From Monosporascus cannonballus (Eukaryota; Ascomycota; Sordariomycetes; Xylariales), in contig QJNS01000261.1 in assembly GCA_004154925.1 (NCBI GenBank), positions 43,916 through 107,915 of the forward strand: a DNA stretch of 64,000 nucleotides, in the 5' to 3' direction. Shown piece after piece: positions 24,327-36,022 of this stretch; position 1 is the first letter of the stretch, and the number at the start of each line of letters is the position of its first letter. The notes under the pieces are model-generated. The model saw nothing but the letters and a program-made list of their open reading frames with translations, was not told where the DNA came from and made no database searches. A program made the translations under genes and the position numbers.

Positions 24327-24377
24327 CCCGACCGCCAGTGAAGCGACTAATGCCACGTACCAGCCTACGCGAGACAT
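24327..24377 (-). pseudogene. Signal-peptide exon (exon 1) of the split secreted protein gene
   Basis: ATG at 24377-24375, then 17 codons reading MSRVGWYVALVASLAVG, then a GTATGT donor (24326-24321). Joined in phase to the acceptor of exon 2 it gives a signal peptide ending ...AVGLYAS before VCDAG, so the two pieces fit as one secretory protein. Here exon 2 is cut after 11 codons; the full exon 2 is at 3823-4451. The intron on this side would be 278 nt (24049-24326), long for such a gene. The exon shows no RIP-type damage. The joining is an inference from phase, signal-peptide logic and the duplicated intron sequence. Confidence 0.75.
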
Positions 24378-24525
24378 CTTCGAAACTCGTTGGAACTCCG
24401 GAGTGAAACTGGATAATGAACCAGAAACGGTTGCTGCTGTTGGAAATGATGCGCTGGCGATGTAGGAGGAGGATATGTGAGCTATATTAAATCAAGCAAG
24501 TTATGAGGGTGAGGAGGAAGCCCCC

Positions 24526-24533
24526 TTTTTATA
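24526..24533 (-). promoter_or_regulatory. TATA box of the split secreted protein gene
   Basis: TATAAAAA on the minus strand about 150 bp before the ATG at 24377, followed by a GC-normal leader. It supports 24327-24377 as the true first exon. Confidence 0.55.
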
Positions 24534-24539
24534 TTTGAT

Positions 24540-27500
24540 TCTGGCTCGTTAAATGCTCCGCAATGGACTTTTACGAACTGAGACTTACCCGCCTGCTCGC
24601 GTCGTCTTTGACATCCTGAAGGAAACCACTGCAAGAACAAGGGCTCATGGCTGTTGGGTCTAAAAGCGTTAGGCGCCACGCCTGAGTATAAAGCTGTTAG
24701 GTCCCCCATGCATACGAAGGCCCTGAAATAGCCCCCTTTTCTCGCAGCTTATACGAATTGCGCATTTGCGTATCGTGAGATGCGACCATCCTCGGTTCCT
24801 GGGCAAGAAGCGAGTTTCCCTTGCCGAATTTCCTGTGACGCTTGAAAGCAATTTGGGAACTGCAATGCTGAACCTTACGACTGCTATGACTTTCGACATA
24901 TTCACCAGAAGAAGAAGAAAGATGCAAACACAGTTGGAAATCAGCTCATTAGCATTGAAAGCTGTCATATACGCGGAATTACGTATAGTCTTTCTTGCCA
25001 AAATCCCTCCAGGCCCCAAGTTATAGCGACGGGCCCGGGGCCCTCTAGGAATCCGGATCCGGAAAAGTGGGTCTACCCCTATACGCTTCCGGAATAAAAA
25101 ATCCTTTTCTTCCATACGTTTTCATACTGATTAATAATGGAATGATACGCTTAATAATCCATTTATTCGTGTATATATATAGCCCTGAATTTTCCAGTTG
25201 TTGTTGGGAATTTAGAGCTTAGACACATCAACAAATTCAACACCCTTTCTCATAGGCCCACATCAAATTGCAGGGGATAAGAAGTGCGGTCATCCTATGG
25301 AGTTGCTTGACAGTTATACAGGCGCTGATTAGGCCGTGATTCGTAGCTCTCCTTGAGCGATAAAGACGTCGTTGGTCCATCCAACCTCGTAAAGATTGTA
25401 TAACGTTATACATAGTGAAGAACATATAGAGAAACTATGGCTGGCAAAGGAGGGTAAGGGGCGTGTTGGCAGCTGTATAGGGCTGAAAAGAAGGGGGCGG
25501 GGGTTGCCAAGACAAGTTCGAAGTTGTAGCGAATATATCGATCGGACTTTCAAGCCATATATCTTTAACGAATAGCTAACTCATGCTTTGCCAAGATTGA
25601 GACCTGGAGAACATTTCAGTAGAAGAAGGCATTGTGCCTCAGCTGGCGTTAGAGGGGCTTAATCAGCAGCATTTCTCATAACTTGGTCTCTAGTATAGGT
25701 GACGAGCGGACTTTTAAGTGGGTAAAGTCAGCTGCTGACAGGTCTACAAGTATCTACGTTGGCCGGAACTCGATCATTGAGTTGAACAATGGCGATGGTG
25801 CAAAACACGACGGCGTCATCAAATTGACGAGATAGAAGACACATCACACTTATAGTCATAGTTATCATGTTTTGCGAAGGACTTGCCAGAATGCTGGGAC
25901 TTTGTTATCCTGTTCATCGAAACGTATCAACCACCCACGGATTGATAATACTTGCTGTCATAAATATCGTGCTTTGCATTCCAAATCATTGGGTTCCGTA
26001 GCCAATAAAGCATTTGCATGCAACACGGGCCATCACGCTGCTAACCTGTAGCAATATATGTCCATACGAACTACTGCGCGGTGCGCATATCGGTCGAAAG
26101 ACAACCGCCGATATGTGCAAAAGGATCGACTTGCATAGATTATACAGCCAAGGTGTAATACGGAATGATGCGAATAAAGGCCGAGTACAATAACGGGCAG
26201 CCTGGTTTGCTTATGCTGTCATGACCAACACAACGCTGACAGTATCGGGCCTTTAGGGATCCCTGCTTTGGACTGCTTTGGCAGGATTTGGACGGCATGG
26301 AACCCATGGCCAAGCACAAATCCTCCTGCCTTATGCAAAGGCAGGCTTAGAGTATGGGCCTTTTTTTGGAGCATGCGCCGCGCTGTGGGGTGGCTATCCT
26401 ATTTAGCCTAAATTGTACCAGGGAGCTGGCATGGACGGGCACCGAAGGGCCGGTGTAACTCGTCATTCAGGTATGAGGCAGGCCATAGCAGGCAACGTCG
26501 AGATAGAAAAAGAGTGGAAAGCGCTTTTTCGTATGTACCGAGCAATTTATGTTACGTTGCGGCTCTCTAGATACTGCCAAGGCACACATGGCTAAACAGC
26601 TAGGTATAGCCAAACAGCTAGGTACTCTGTGATGACAGTAATTGAAACGTTTGCAGCGATCTCATAGATGTTCGGTTTTGCACGCTACACGTCGATACGA
26701 GTGGTTAGCATGTGTTGACTTGTGCGTTGTTGAATGACTCTGCCGTGGGACATTGGCACAATTTTGCTTGTGCCTTGATGCCTCAAGTTGATACAGGGGC
26801 GAAGTTGGAAGGCCTTTCTCTTTGTTTTCTGCCGTAACTAATTTACCTAAAACTATTTATCAGCCGAAGGAGCGCGTGAGGATTCATATATTGCCATAAA
26901 ACACTCTGTACCATCGGACCTGCTCTTAATCGTTAGATCAAACCCAGGAGTGTTAGCCTTTAGAGACAGGTCAGCTGAACGATCCGTTCTTCGAATGCTG
27001 GTTATTACGAAAATTATACCACCCTCTTCCATCTGGCAACCGTTGAGTTTGGTAAAAGACAGGTGGTATTCTCCGTTACTGTGCCCAATAGGGGATCAAT
27101 CCGAGGAACGCTCCAGAAGGCTGCAATACCACCTATCAGTCTATATGGCCAATCCTGGCTTGGCAGTACCATTGTTGGTACTGATCTAGATATCGTGATC
27201 TGTCACTGGGGAAACGTCTGTCAATAGCGGCATTCGTTAACCAGGTGAGCGGGGTATTTAGAGCCGCAGCTGGATCTAGGGCATCTCTTGCGTTATCTTT
27301 GAGAGAATGAAACACATGCGGCTGATTCCATTCAGCAACCCCATTCCATCGCCTAAGCTGAGAACACTAGATAACACGCGGGTTCCTCGAAGGTCCTGTG
27401 AGGCTGCTCACTGATAGCTTAGGCTTGTCACTTCAGCACAGAGATGCGGAGGCCGTACCCATACTCGGAATCGGTTCGTCAAGCTAGTATCAGCACGGCG

Positions 27501-28394
27501 GACAGTCATCCACGGCCCGGCCGACGGATGTAAAGCCGGACGTAACCTTAGTCTGCCCGAGAGGCGCAACTTTGGACACGACAAGGCTACAGAGTAATGT
27601 AATAATGTATTGAATCAGTTCCCCAACCAGGCTTGAATGCAAGAACAGTCCAATCACACCGCTGTACTAAACCTATATCTAGATACGGTTATGTTACCTC
27701 CGAAGTGGATAAGTTTAGCGGCGAAGTCTCCCTTGATTCCGGCTTGGCGGGCATGACCCCCCCCCACCCGTTCCGACTCAGAAGTATTATGATTGGTGTG
27801 CTTGAATCCATACTGGGACTTTGTTCCGACCCGCCGTTTCCGCTCGCTTAACGGGATATGGTTCGTACAAAGGTGGAATAACCTTCGATGAGGGTCGTCG
27901 CTTGGCATCTTTCTGACGCCTGTCAGTCCAACGTTACTCAGTCGCCCCTAACCTGGAAACCTGTCAGCTTCGTGATTCAAACAAGGTTGCAGAACGGGAG
28001 TTCCCCATGGGCGGTAATAAAGCCAAGATAACCATCCTCAAATGGAGCCCCAACCGATGGAACATCGGGAACGTGGCCCCGCAAGTGTACCCCAGATCAT
28101 TCTATCATCCAATGACTGGCAGTGTCATGTGACAGGGATCGGTCCTTTAATGGCATATTCACCCCAGAATTGGCTTTGTCATTGACCCTGTGATGAGGTA
28201 TATTACCCGGCGCGCGCTCGTTCGTATTCCACCTCGTGGCCGATAGAGGAGGCTACGGTTGAAAAACCTCGAGTCTCGACATCTTCAGACTTGCTTGTCT
28301 GCTCTTCTACCTACTCCTGTGTTCCTCCTCTCCGTCCAGGAATACCGGGCAAAGCGACAGAGGGGCGACCAAAGGCACGAAAACATTAGTCAAT
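24540..28394. other. Gene-poor ordinary-GC region
   Basis: No supported gene. ORFs such as 24669-25115 (minus), 26413-26595 (plus), 26950-27189 (plus) and 27633-27908 (both strands) have no family motif and no plausible intron structure. Small features: an 18-bp imperfect tandem repeat (CTAAACAGCTAGGTATAG type) near 26590-26625, a CTGCCTT...AAGGCAG hairpin near 26325, and a 10-bp inverted repeat AGGTGGTATT at 27061 and 27125. The last part (28280-28340) is pyrimidine-rich and probably contains the start of the MFS transcript. Confidence 0.5.
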
Positions 28395-30276
28395 ATGGGT
28401 GGCGCGGGCATAGCGGATGGGGGCTCTGACCCTATCGTCACTCGCCTCGTCAAGGAAGATAAAGTTCCCTGGTACTCGAAGCCCAACTTGCGATACCTCT
28501 ACTTCATGCTGTTCCCGACATGCATGGGCATCGAGTTGACTTCCGGCTTCGATTCCCAAATGATCAATGCCCTCCAAATTCTGGAACAATGGCAAATATG
28601 TAAGCCAGTCTGTGATACCCCGAGGTGGGACAAAAACCTAACAGGGGTATCATGAACAGTTTTCGGCAACCCCCAGGGCGGGCTGAAGGGAATCATCGCC
28701 GCTGCTTACTCTCTCGGTGCCATCTGTTCGCTTCCGTTCATTGGTATCGTCAACGATAAATTCGGACGACGTGTGTCGATTTTCGGCGGCTCTTGTATTA
28801 TGGTCGCTGGAGCACTTATCCAAGGATTTTCCGTGCACGGTATGTTCCCATCTCAGTTGAATTCGGTCGCTCACTAACATAACCCCCGACAGTTGGGATG
28901 TACATTTGCGCGCGGTTTTTGCTCGGATTCGGCATTCCGACTTGCATTGTGTCTGCATCCTCATTGATCGGTGAACTGTCATACCCCAAGGAACGCCCGG
29001 TCATGACGTCCCTTTTTAACGTCTCCTACTTCGTCGGACAAATTCTCGCCGCTGCGATCTGCTTCGGCACGAACAGCATTACGAACGACTATGGTTGGAA
29101 GATCCCCTCCTGGCTGCAGATGTGTCCTTCATTATTCCAGGTCGGTTTAATCTTGTGAGTTCTTGACGAAAAGGCCCTCCTGCTTTTCGTTTGACTAACC
29201 ACCGAGAAAAGCTTCGTCCCAGAGAGTCCCCGATGGCTCATCACCAAGGATCGGTCCGACGAGGCGTTCGACATCCTGGCCAAGTATCATGCCGAGGGTG
29301 ACCGCGAGTCCGAGTTCGTAAAGGCCGAGTTCGCCCAGATGAAGACGACGATCGAGCTTGAGATGCAGCTTTCCAACATTTCCTGGATGGACTTGTTCAA
29401 GACGTCTGGTATGCGCCGGCGTGCCATAGTCAGTTGCATGCTTGGTCTTTTTACGCAGTGGTCCGGCAATACGCTCATCTCCTACTACCTAAGCGACCTC
29501 CTGAATATGATCGGCCGTACAGAGTCGACTTTCAAGCAGAGTATTAACCTGGCTATTGCGTTCTGGAACTTGATATGCGGTACTATTGCCTCAATGGCGG
29601 TCCTCCGCTTCAAGCGCCGTCACATGTACCTGGCATGCACCTGCGCCCTGTTGACTGTGTACGTCTTCTGGACGATTTGCATGCAACAGGCCATGAAAGG
29701 TATGGATGCGGGTGTGCCTAACACTGCTGCCAATGGTGGAGTTCTGTTCTTCATCTTCGCCTACGCGCCTGCCTATAACATCGGCTACAATGCCCTGACC
29801 TACAGTACGTCTGCGTACCACCCCCACGATATGCTACGTAGCTCACTAACCGACTTTGCAGCTTACATGGTTGAGATCTGGCCTTTTGCCGAGCGTTCCC
29901 ACGGCATCGCGTTCTTCCAGCTCTTTGGCCGTCTCGCCGGCTTCTTCACCACGTTCGTCAACCCCATTGGCCTCGAAAATGCCGGCTGGAAGTACCTCAT
30001 CTCGTATTGCTGCTTCCTGGCCTACGAGATTGCCTTCGTGTGGTTCATGTTCCCCGAGACTTACGGCCGCACCCTGGAAGAACTGGCATTCTGTAAGTCC
30101 CCTCTCGGGTCCGTTGTTTGTCGAGCCGAATTCGCTAACGCGCGGCCCCAGTGTTCGAGGACAAGGCTCTTGCCGACCAAGCTGTCAGTGCCGTCGAGAA
30201 GGTGGTTGGTCATCGTCACGAGGAGAATGCCTCGAGAAAGTCCGCAGATGTCGAGGTCAAGAGACTTGACATCTAG
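28395..30276 (+). CDS. MFS sugar-porter family transporter (hexose/lactose permease-like)
   Basis: Plasma-membrane 12-TM carrier of the sugar porter family, 531 residues, which is the usual length. Exons: 28395-28599, 28660-28839, 28893-29154, 29212-29804, 29862-30092 and 30152-30276; all junctions keep frame and total 1596 nt. Introns are 53-60 bp with GTAAGC, GTATGT, GTGAGT, GTACGT and GTAAGT donors and CTAAC-type branch sites. Motifs: VNDKFGRRVSIFG (loop 2-3), ARFLLGFGIP, VPESPRW after TM6, NALTYTYMVEIWPF, and PETYGRTLEELAF after TM12. The N-terminal part FDSQMINALQILEQW matches fungal lactose/hexose permease-type carriers. The substrate cannot be told from sequence; it need not be a sugar. 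The gene lies 345 bp upstream of, and on the same strand as, the guanine deaminase gene. Confidence 0.93.
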
Positions 30277-30621
30277 AGTGGATAACCCCGTGATCGGGCC
30301 ATCCCGACACGGCCGCTTTCTACGTAACCGCTTAACTTGGGCCATTCATTGCAATGTTATATATAGTTGATAGTATGAAGCTTGTGATATACTGATGCGA
30401 CATTTGTCACATTTACTAGGGAGTAGATATACAGCTCTTGAGGGTATATTGACTTGTAGGAAGCTAGGAAGTGGTGATCCCACTTGTTGTGGGTGATTCA
30501 CTGATATAGGGCTTCGGAAAGGAACAACAATCACCCGAAGACCTTAGCTAGGGGTGCCCTTTTCCATGACAACATTCTATTTGTTCGCTGACAAAGGTGC
30601 GACGACACCACACTTGACAGG

Positions 30622-32144
30622 ATGGAGTCTCAGCTAGTCTTTCATGGTACATTGATTCACTCACAATGCCTGGATGACCTTGTTATCTTAGAAAATGCTG
30701 TTCTCATCCTCGAAGCCGACGGTCGCATCGCTGCCATACGTGAAGACGTGCCTCGCGGGGAAGTACCCGAGCTTCTCCGCACTCTCAAGATAGGTGGTGA
30801 TGATCATGCCAATGTCCGATATCTCCGTCGAACGGAGTTCCTGATCCCCGGGTTTGTCGACACTCACAACCATGCCCCGCAATACGCTCAGGTAAGTGAG
30901 TTCCTTGTTAATGGCGTCTGCCTCGACGACCTTGATCCCAACACCTGCATTCGAGCGGGCATATCCTAGCGGCTACTCGTCAGGATGACTTCCATCCAAG
31001 ATCCGGTCGGGCGGGGGTTCCCCACGCTAATTTTAACCGGCGCTTATCATAGCGTGGCCTGGGCCAGAGCATGCATATTCTCGACTGGCTCGAGAAGGTG
31101 ACGTTCCCGAACGAGGCTCGGTTCGGCGACCCCGAATACGCCAGGCGCGTCTATTCGAGATGCGTCGACGGCTTCCTGATGCAGGGAATCACGACCGTCT
31201 CGTACTATGGCTCGATGCACGCGGAGGCAACTATGATCCTCGCGGACCTGTGCCTCGAGAAGGGCCAGCGCGCCTTCATCGGCAAGTGCAACATGAACCG
31301 CAACGCGCCCGACTACTACCGCGACAAGTCGGTCGAGTCGTCGCTGCAGGACACAGAGGCATGCATAACGTACATCCGCGGCATCGACCCGGAGGGCCGA
31401 CTGCTGAAGCACGTCCTCACGCCGCGGTTCGCCATCTCTTGCGGGGACGCGCTTCTGGCCGGCTTGGGCGAGATCGCGAAGCACAACGGTGACCTGCCGA
31501 TCCAGACGCACATGAACGAGGCCGCGACCGAGATCGAGTTCACGAAGACGCTCTTTCCCGGCTTCGAGAACGAGGTCGATCTCTATGCTCATTTCGGCCT
31601 GCTTACGAAGAGATCGATCCTGGCGCACTGTTGCTACATGAGCGAGTACGAGATGGAGCGCCTCAAGGAGCTCGGGTGCGGTGTCGCGCACTGCCCGGTC
31701 TCGAACATGACCGTTGGTGGCGGGTTCATGGCGGCCCCCGTGAGGGAGTTCCTGCGCCGCGGCATCAAGGTCGGTCTCGGAACGGACAGCGGCGGCGGCT
31801 TCTCGAGCAGCATCCTGGACGCCATGAGGCAGGCCCTCATCGCGTCGAATGCTAGAGAAGTCATAAGCCAGGGTCGAGATAAGGGGTTGACGATCCCTGA
31901 GGTGTTCTACCTCGCCACCTTGGGCGGTGCTAAGGTTTGCTGCTTGGAGGACAGGATCGGAAGCTTCGAGGTGGGTAAGGAGTTTGACGCACTGCTTATC
32001 AATGCAGACACCGATGGCGTCATGACGATGGCGGAGGAGGAGGACTCTGTACGGACGATTTTTGACAAGTTCATCATGACTGGCGACGATCGCAATATCG
32101 ACGAAGTCTATGTTCGGGGCCGCTTAGTGAAGGGCGGCATATAG
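30622..32144 (+). CDS. Guanine deaminase (amidohydrolase family)
   Basis: Converts guanine to xanthine and ammonia in purine salvage and catabolism; zinc enzyme, probably cytosolic. Exons 30622-30891 and 31053-32144, one 161-nt intron (GTAAGT donor, CATAG acceptor), 453 residues, which is normal for the family. Metal ligands are in place: PGFVDTHNHAPQYA (His82 and His84), IQTHMNE (His243, with Glu246), ILAHCCYMS (His282) and LGTDSGGG (Asp335). The family stretch LGQSMHILDWLEKVTFPNEA follows the intron, and AHCPVSNMTVGGG is present. The ATG at 30622 gives a standard N-terminus with the first beta-strand domain (VFHGTLIHS). No premature stops or RIP signs. The 3' part is GC-rich. Confidence 0.93.
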
Positions 32145-33099
32145 TGAGCTATTAGTCTAGATGTACGCTTGCTTACGCTGCAAATGCCTCGTGGCTTGAT
32201 GGGATTCGCCGTTTTCCGTACAGTTCCGTGAGATGAATAGGTGACCGTCATAAGGAGCACTCCCTCGCTACTCGAGATAGGGGCATCCTATGTGCTCAAG
32301 CATGGTTTACACGGGTCCGCCGATACTGTTGGTGGTGAATGGAAATTGAGGGGAAAGTTTTGCAGGGAGTCTGGAAATAGGGGGTTAGAATAGGGTAGGA
32401 CGGCCCAACACCTCCGTATACTCTCCAGGCTCCCTAGGCCGTCACTTAGCACGGGATTTACGGTAATTGGACCTCTCTTTAACATTCAGCCCCCAGGGAT
32501 ATTTTGAGTTTGGGTTGAGACTATGGGGATGTAACCAAATGGTCGGCTTGTAATGGGCAGATAAATGTTACTTATCTGCATCTACAGTGTTTACTGGGGA
32601 TGCTTGACCTACGCTTGCGGATCGAGAGAATATTGCAGTTCCAGGGCATTTTCTGATCTCGATTGCGGTTTGTAACTTCATGACACCGCACCCTGTAGGA
32701 TCACCTGCCACGTCTCCAACATGATCCGCGTCAAATACAGTTCATGGTTCATGTTCTTTCACTGAGTAGTTGATGTTTACAGCAATGGTAACACATCGGT
32801 CAATTGGACAATCCCGTGGTGGAGGGTTAGAAAAACCTGCCGTAGAGGCCGAGCTGTGTACTCGTGAGAAGTTTCTAGATTTTTGGACGTGGTGGAGATT
32901 TTGAAGCACTTATTAATCGTAGCAAGCATGCTCCTAATAGGTCAAGACTCAGGGAGCCCTTGATTCAGCTTGTCCAATAATGGCTCGATTTTGGCTGTCT
33001 CGTACAGGGTGATGAGTTCCCGTGTTGATCACCGCCTGGTGGAGGTTCTAAGACCTTTCCAACTTGGACCCATGTACCCTGACGTTCTCCAGACGGAAA
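32145..33099. other. Intergenic region
   Basis: Ordinary GC, no supported gene; probably the guanine deaminase 3' UTR and spacer before the hAT-like unit. Confidence 0.6.
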
Positions 33100-35936
33100 G
33101 GAAGGATTAGGGTTTGCAATGGGTACCCAATGGGTACCCACGGACTACCCACGACCGTGGGTGGATAACCGTGAGTAATCTGGGCATTTTTTTTTAAAAA
33201 AAATACTCACGACTACCCATCTACGAGCTAACCATCTACAGGTATCTATTAAGTAAAAATTATAATAATATTAAAATATAACAAATTAAAATTTTTATAT
33301 GCTGTAAAAATAAAATAATTATTAAATAGGTATTAATTTGCATAATAATTACCTTCTTTTAAAAATTAAATAAATATATATATAAAAAGACTATTTATCA
33401 ATATTTTAAAAACCAATTAAAAAGACTTTCAAAATATATATTAATATTATTATTAATTTTATTTTATTTTAAAGCCGAACGAAGAATACTTTTTTAAAAT
33501 TTAGTATATTATCGTATTATTTTAAAATTAAGCCGACTTAGAAAAATAAAACGATTAAAACTTATAAAGTTTACAAATACTATAACTAAATCTTTTTAAT
33601 ATTGTGGTAAATATAAGTTAAAAATACAAAAATATTTTTAAAAAATAATGAAAATAATACAATTTATATTTCGAACTAAGGAGATACAATATATTAATAT
33701 AAGTATTTAACACGTTATTAAAATAAATAAATAATTAATTTACAAGAATATATAAAATTAAAAAGGAAATTTAAATTTATTTGTTATCCGCAAAAATAAA
33801 GTTTAATAGAATTAATTAAGGTTCTTTTTTCGTTATTTGCTACTTAAAAATAAATATCGGCAAAATAATAAAAATGATAAAAAATGAAAATAATTTAAAT
33901 ACTTTATATTTTTTCGTGATAAATAAAATTAAAAATGTTTAATTTAATTTCGGATATTAAATTTTTATTAGATAAATAATTAAACTTTTATTTAGTTTTA
34001 TAATAGAAAGATTATAAAATATTTTCAAAAATTTTAATTTAATAAACATAAATATAATACAATTAATGATATAAATGAAATTAATACTAAATATACGTAT
34101 TGCTTTACCTATTAATTTATTTATCGATTATTATGATTTAACGAAAATATTATTATTTTTTATATTTTTAAAAAGTATTTTTCGTTCGCTATATATTACA
34201 ATTACGTTAATAATTATATGGATAAAGTATTTTATATATATAAATACCAAATTAAAATACAAATTAAATTTAAATTTACGGCCAAATATATAAAAAATAT
34301 TAATAAAATATATAAAAGAATTAATTAAAAATGTGAAGAAAATCATAATTTTTTTAATTTTTTTAACATTTATACTCGAACGTTTAATATATTAGAATAA
34401 ATATTAATAACTTAAAATATTTTTCGGTTAAAATATATATTATATTTTTAGTTATTAATGTTAATGTATTTTCGTATTTACGAAATAAAAACAATAATAA
34501 ACCATATTATTTTATTATAATAAGGTGATTTGTTTATTTTCTAAAACTTTTTATCGAAAACAATTTCAGATTTCTCTTAGTAATAGACTTTTATAAAGAA
34601 TTATAATTTAAATTCAGAAATATATAAAATAATTCATCCGAATTATTTATAATCGTTTTTATTTTATTGAATATATTATTAAATTAATATTTTATTAACT
34701 TGTAAATAATTTAAACGATATATTTTATAAATAATTAAAAATTCTAAATGCAAACATTAATAAGCTATGAAAACGGAATTTAAAATACATTACTTACGTT
34801 ATTTATAATATTTTTTTAAAACTTTATTTTAAATAAAAAATTTGAAATTGAAATATTTTATATTTCAAATTATTTTGTTGTAATAAAGTTTTACTAATAA
34901 AATTTACAAAGTATCTTTTACAGTTTGTCTTAGAATGTTTATAAAAAGTTTTTATAACGATTTTGCCAGTTTATAATATATTTATTATTTAAAAAAACGT
35001 TATTAAATTTATAACATTTACGAATACGATTTTTTATTATTTGTTTTAGAAATTCTTATTATATTAAATATAATGTGATATCGATTCATATAAAACTTAA
35101 TATGTATTATATAGACCAAAAATATATTTATATCTTAAGTTAATATTTATATTATAAATAATAATTTTTGATATGTTATAATTTTAAATTGAAATTAATT
35201 ATAAATATTAAAACTATTAAAACTATTAAAACTATTATAATAATATAAAGATAATTCAAAATCTGAAAAAGTAATATATATACCTTATCATATAATAAAA
35301 GCACATTAAAACGATAATTTGGTACTTTATAAAATAATTAAAAAAAACTTAAATAAAAAATATATATAATTACTTTATTTAACTGAAATCCCGTTTAAAT
35401 TTCGAGTAAATCTTTTAAATAAATAAATACGTTATATTTATCATATAATATGGAAAATTGGTTTTAGATTTATTTGATTAAATAGAAATCTTTTAAATAT
35501 ATAATAAAGTTTCTTATATAAATCGTATAAAAATATATATTAGTAAACAATTTAATTAATTAATTAATTATTTTTTATAAAATTTTTCAGGCAAATTATT
35601 AAATTTTAAAATCCTTTTCTAGTCATATATTAAATAAGATTTCCCGGTATATAAGTTTAAAGACATATTAGGAAATTAACGAAATATATAATATTAAAAA
35701 TCGTATTAATTCATATATTAATTTTAAAATTTATAACCTATTTTTTAATTTAGAATGACAACATCGAATTTATATTTTAATCTTTCTTTTATTTCATAAC
35801 GGTAAATATGTTGTTTAGAGATTTGTTTTTATTTAATAAAAATAGTTAACGGTTATTATTAGAATAATCTAGTCGTTTTAATAATTCGAATTGTCGAAAT
35901 AATTTTTTTTTTAAAAAAGAATAAAACTATTATTAG

Positions 35937-35953
35937 TAATAATAATAATAATC

Positions 35954-36022
<69 letters not shown>
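35937..36022. repeat. TAA/AAT trinucleotide microsatellite
   Basis: About 28 uninterrupted or nearly uninterrupted AAT/TAA units with one CG-bearing break (AATCGTAAT) near the left end. Confidence 0.9.

Noticed and set aside
24669..25115. 148-residue minus-strand ORF
   Set aside because: No motif, no splice pattern, and the plus strand is equally open.
27061..27134. 10-bp inverted repeat AGGTGGTATT / AATACCACCT
   Set aside because: Single occurrence in noncoding DNA with a 54-bp spacer; could be chance and has no supporting context.
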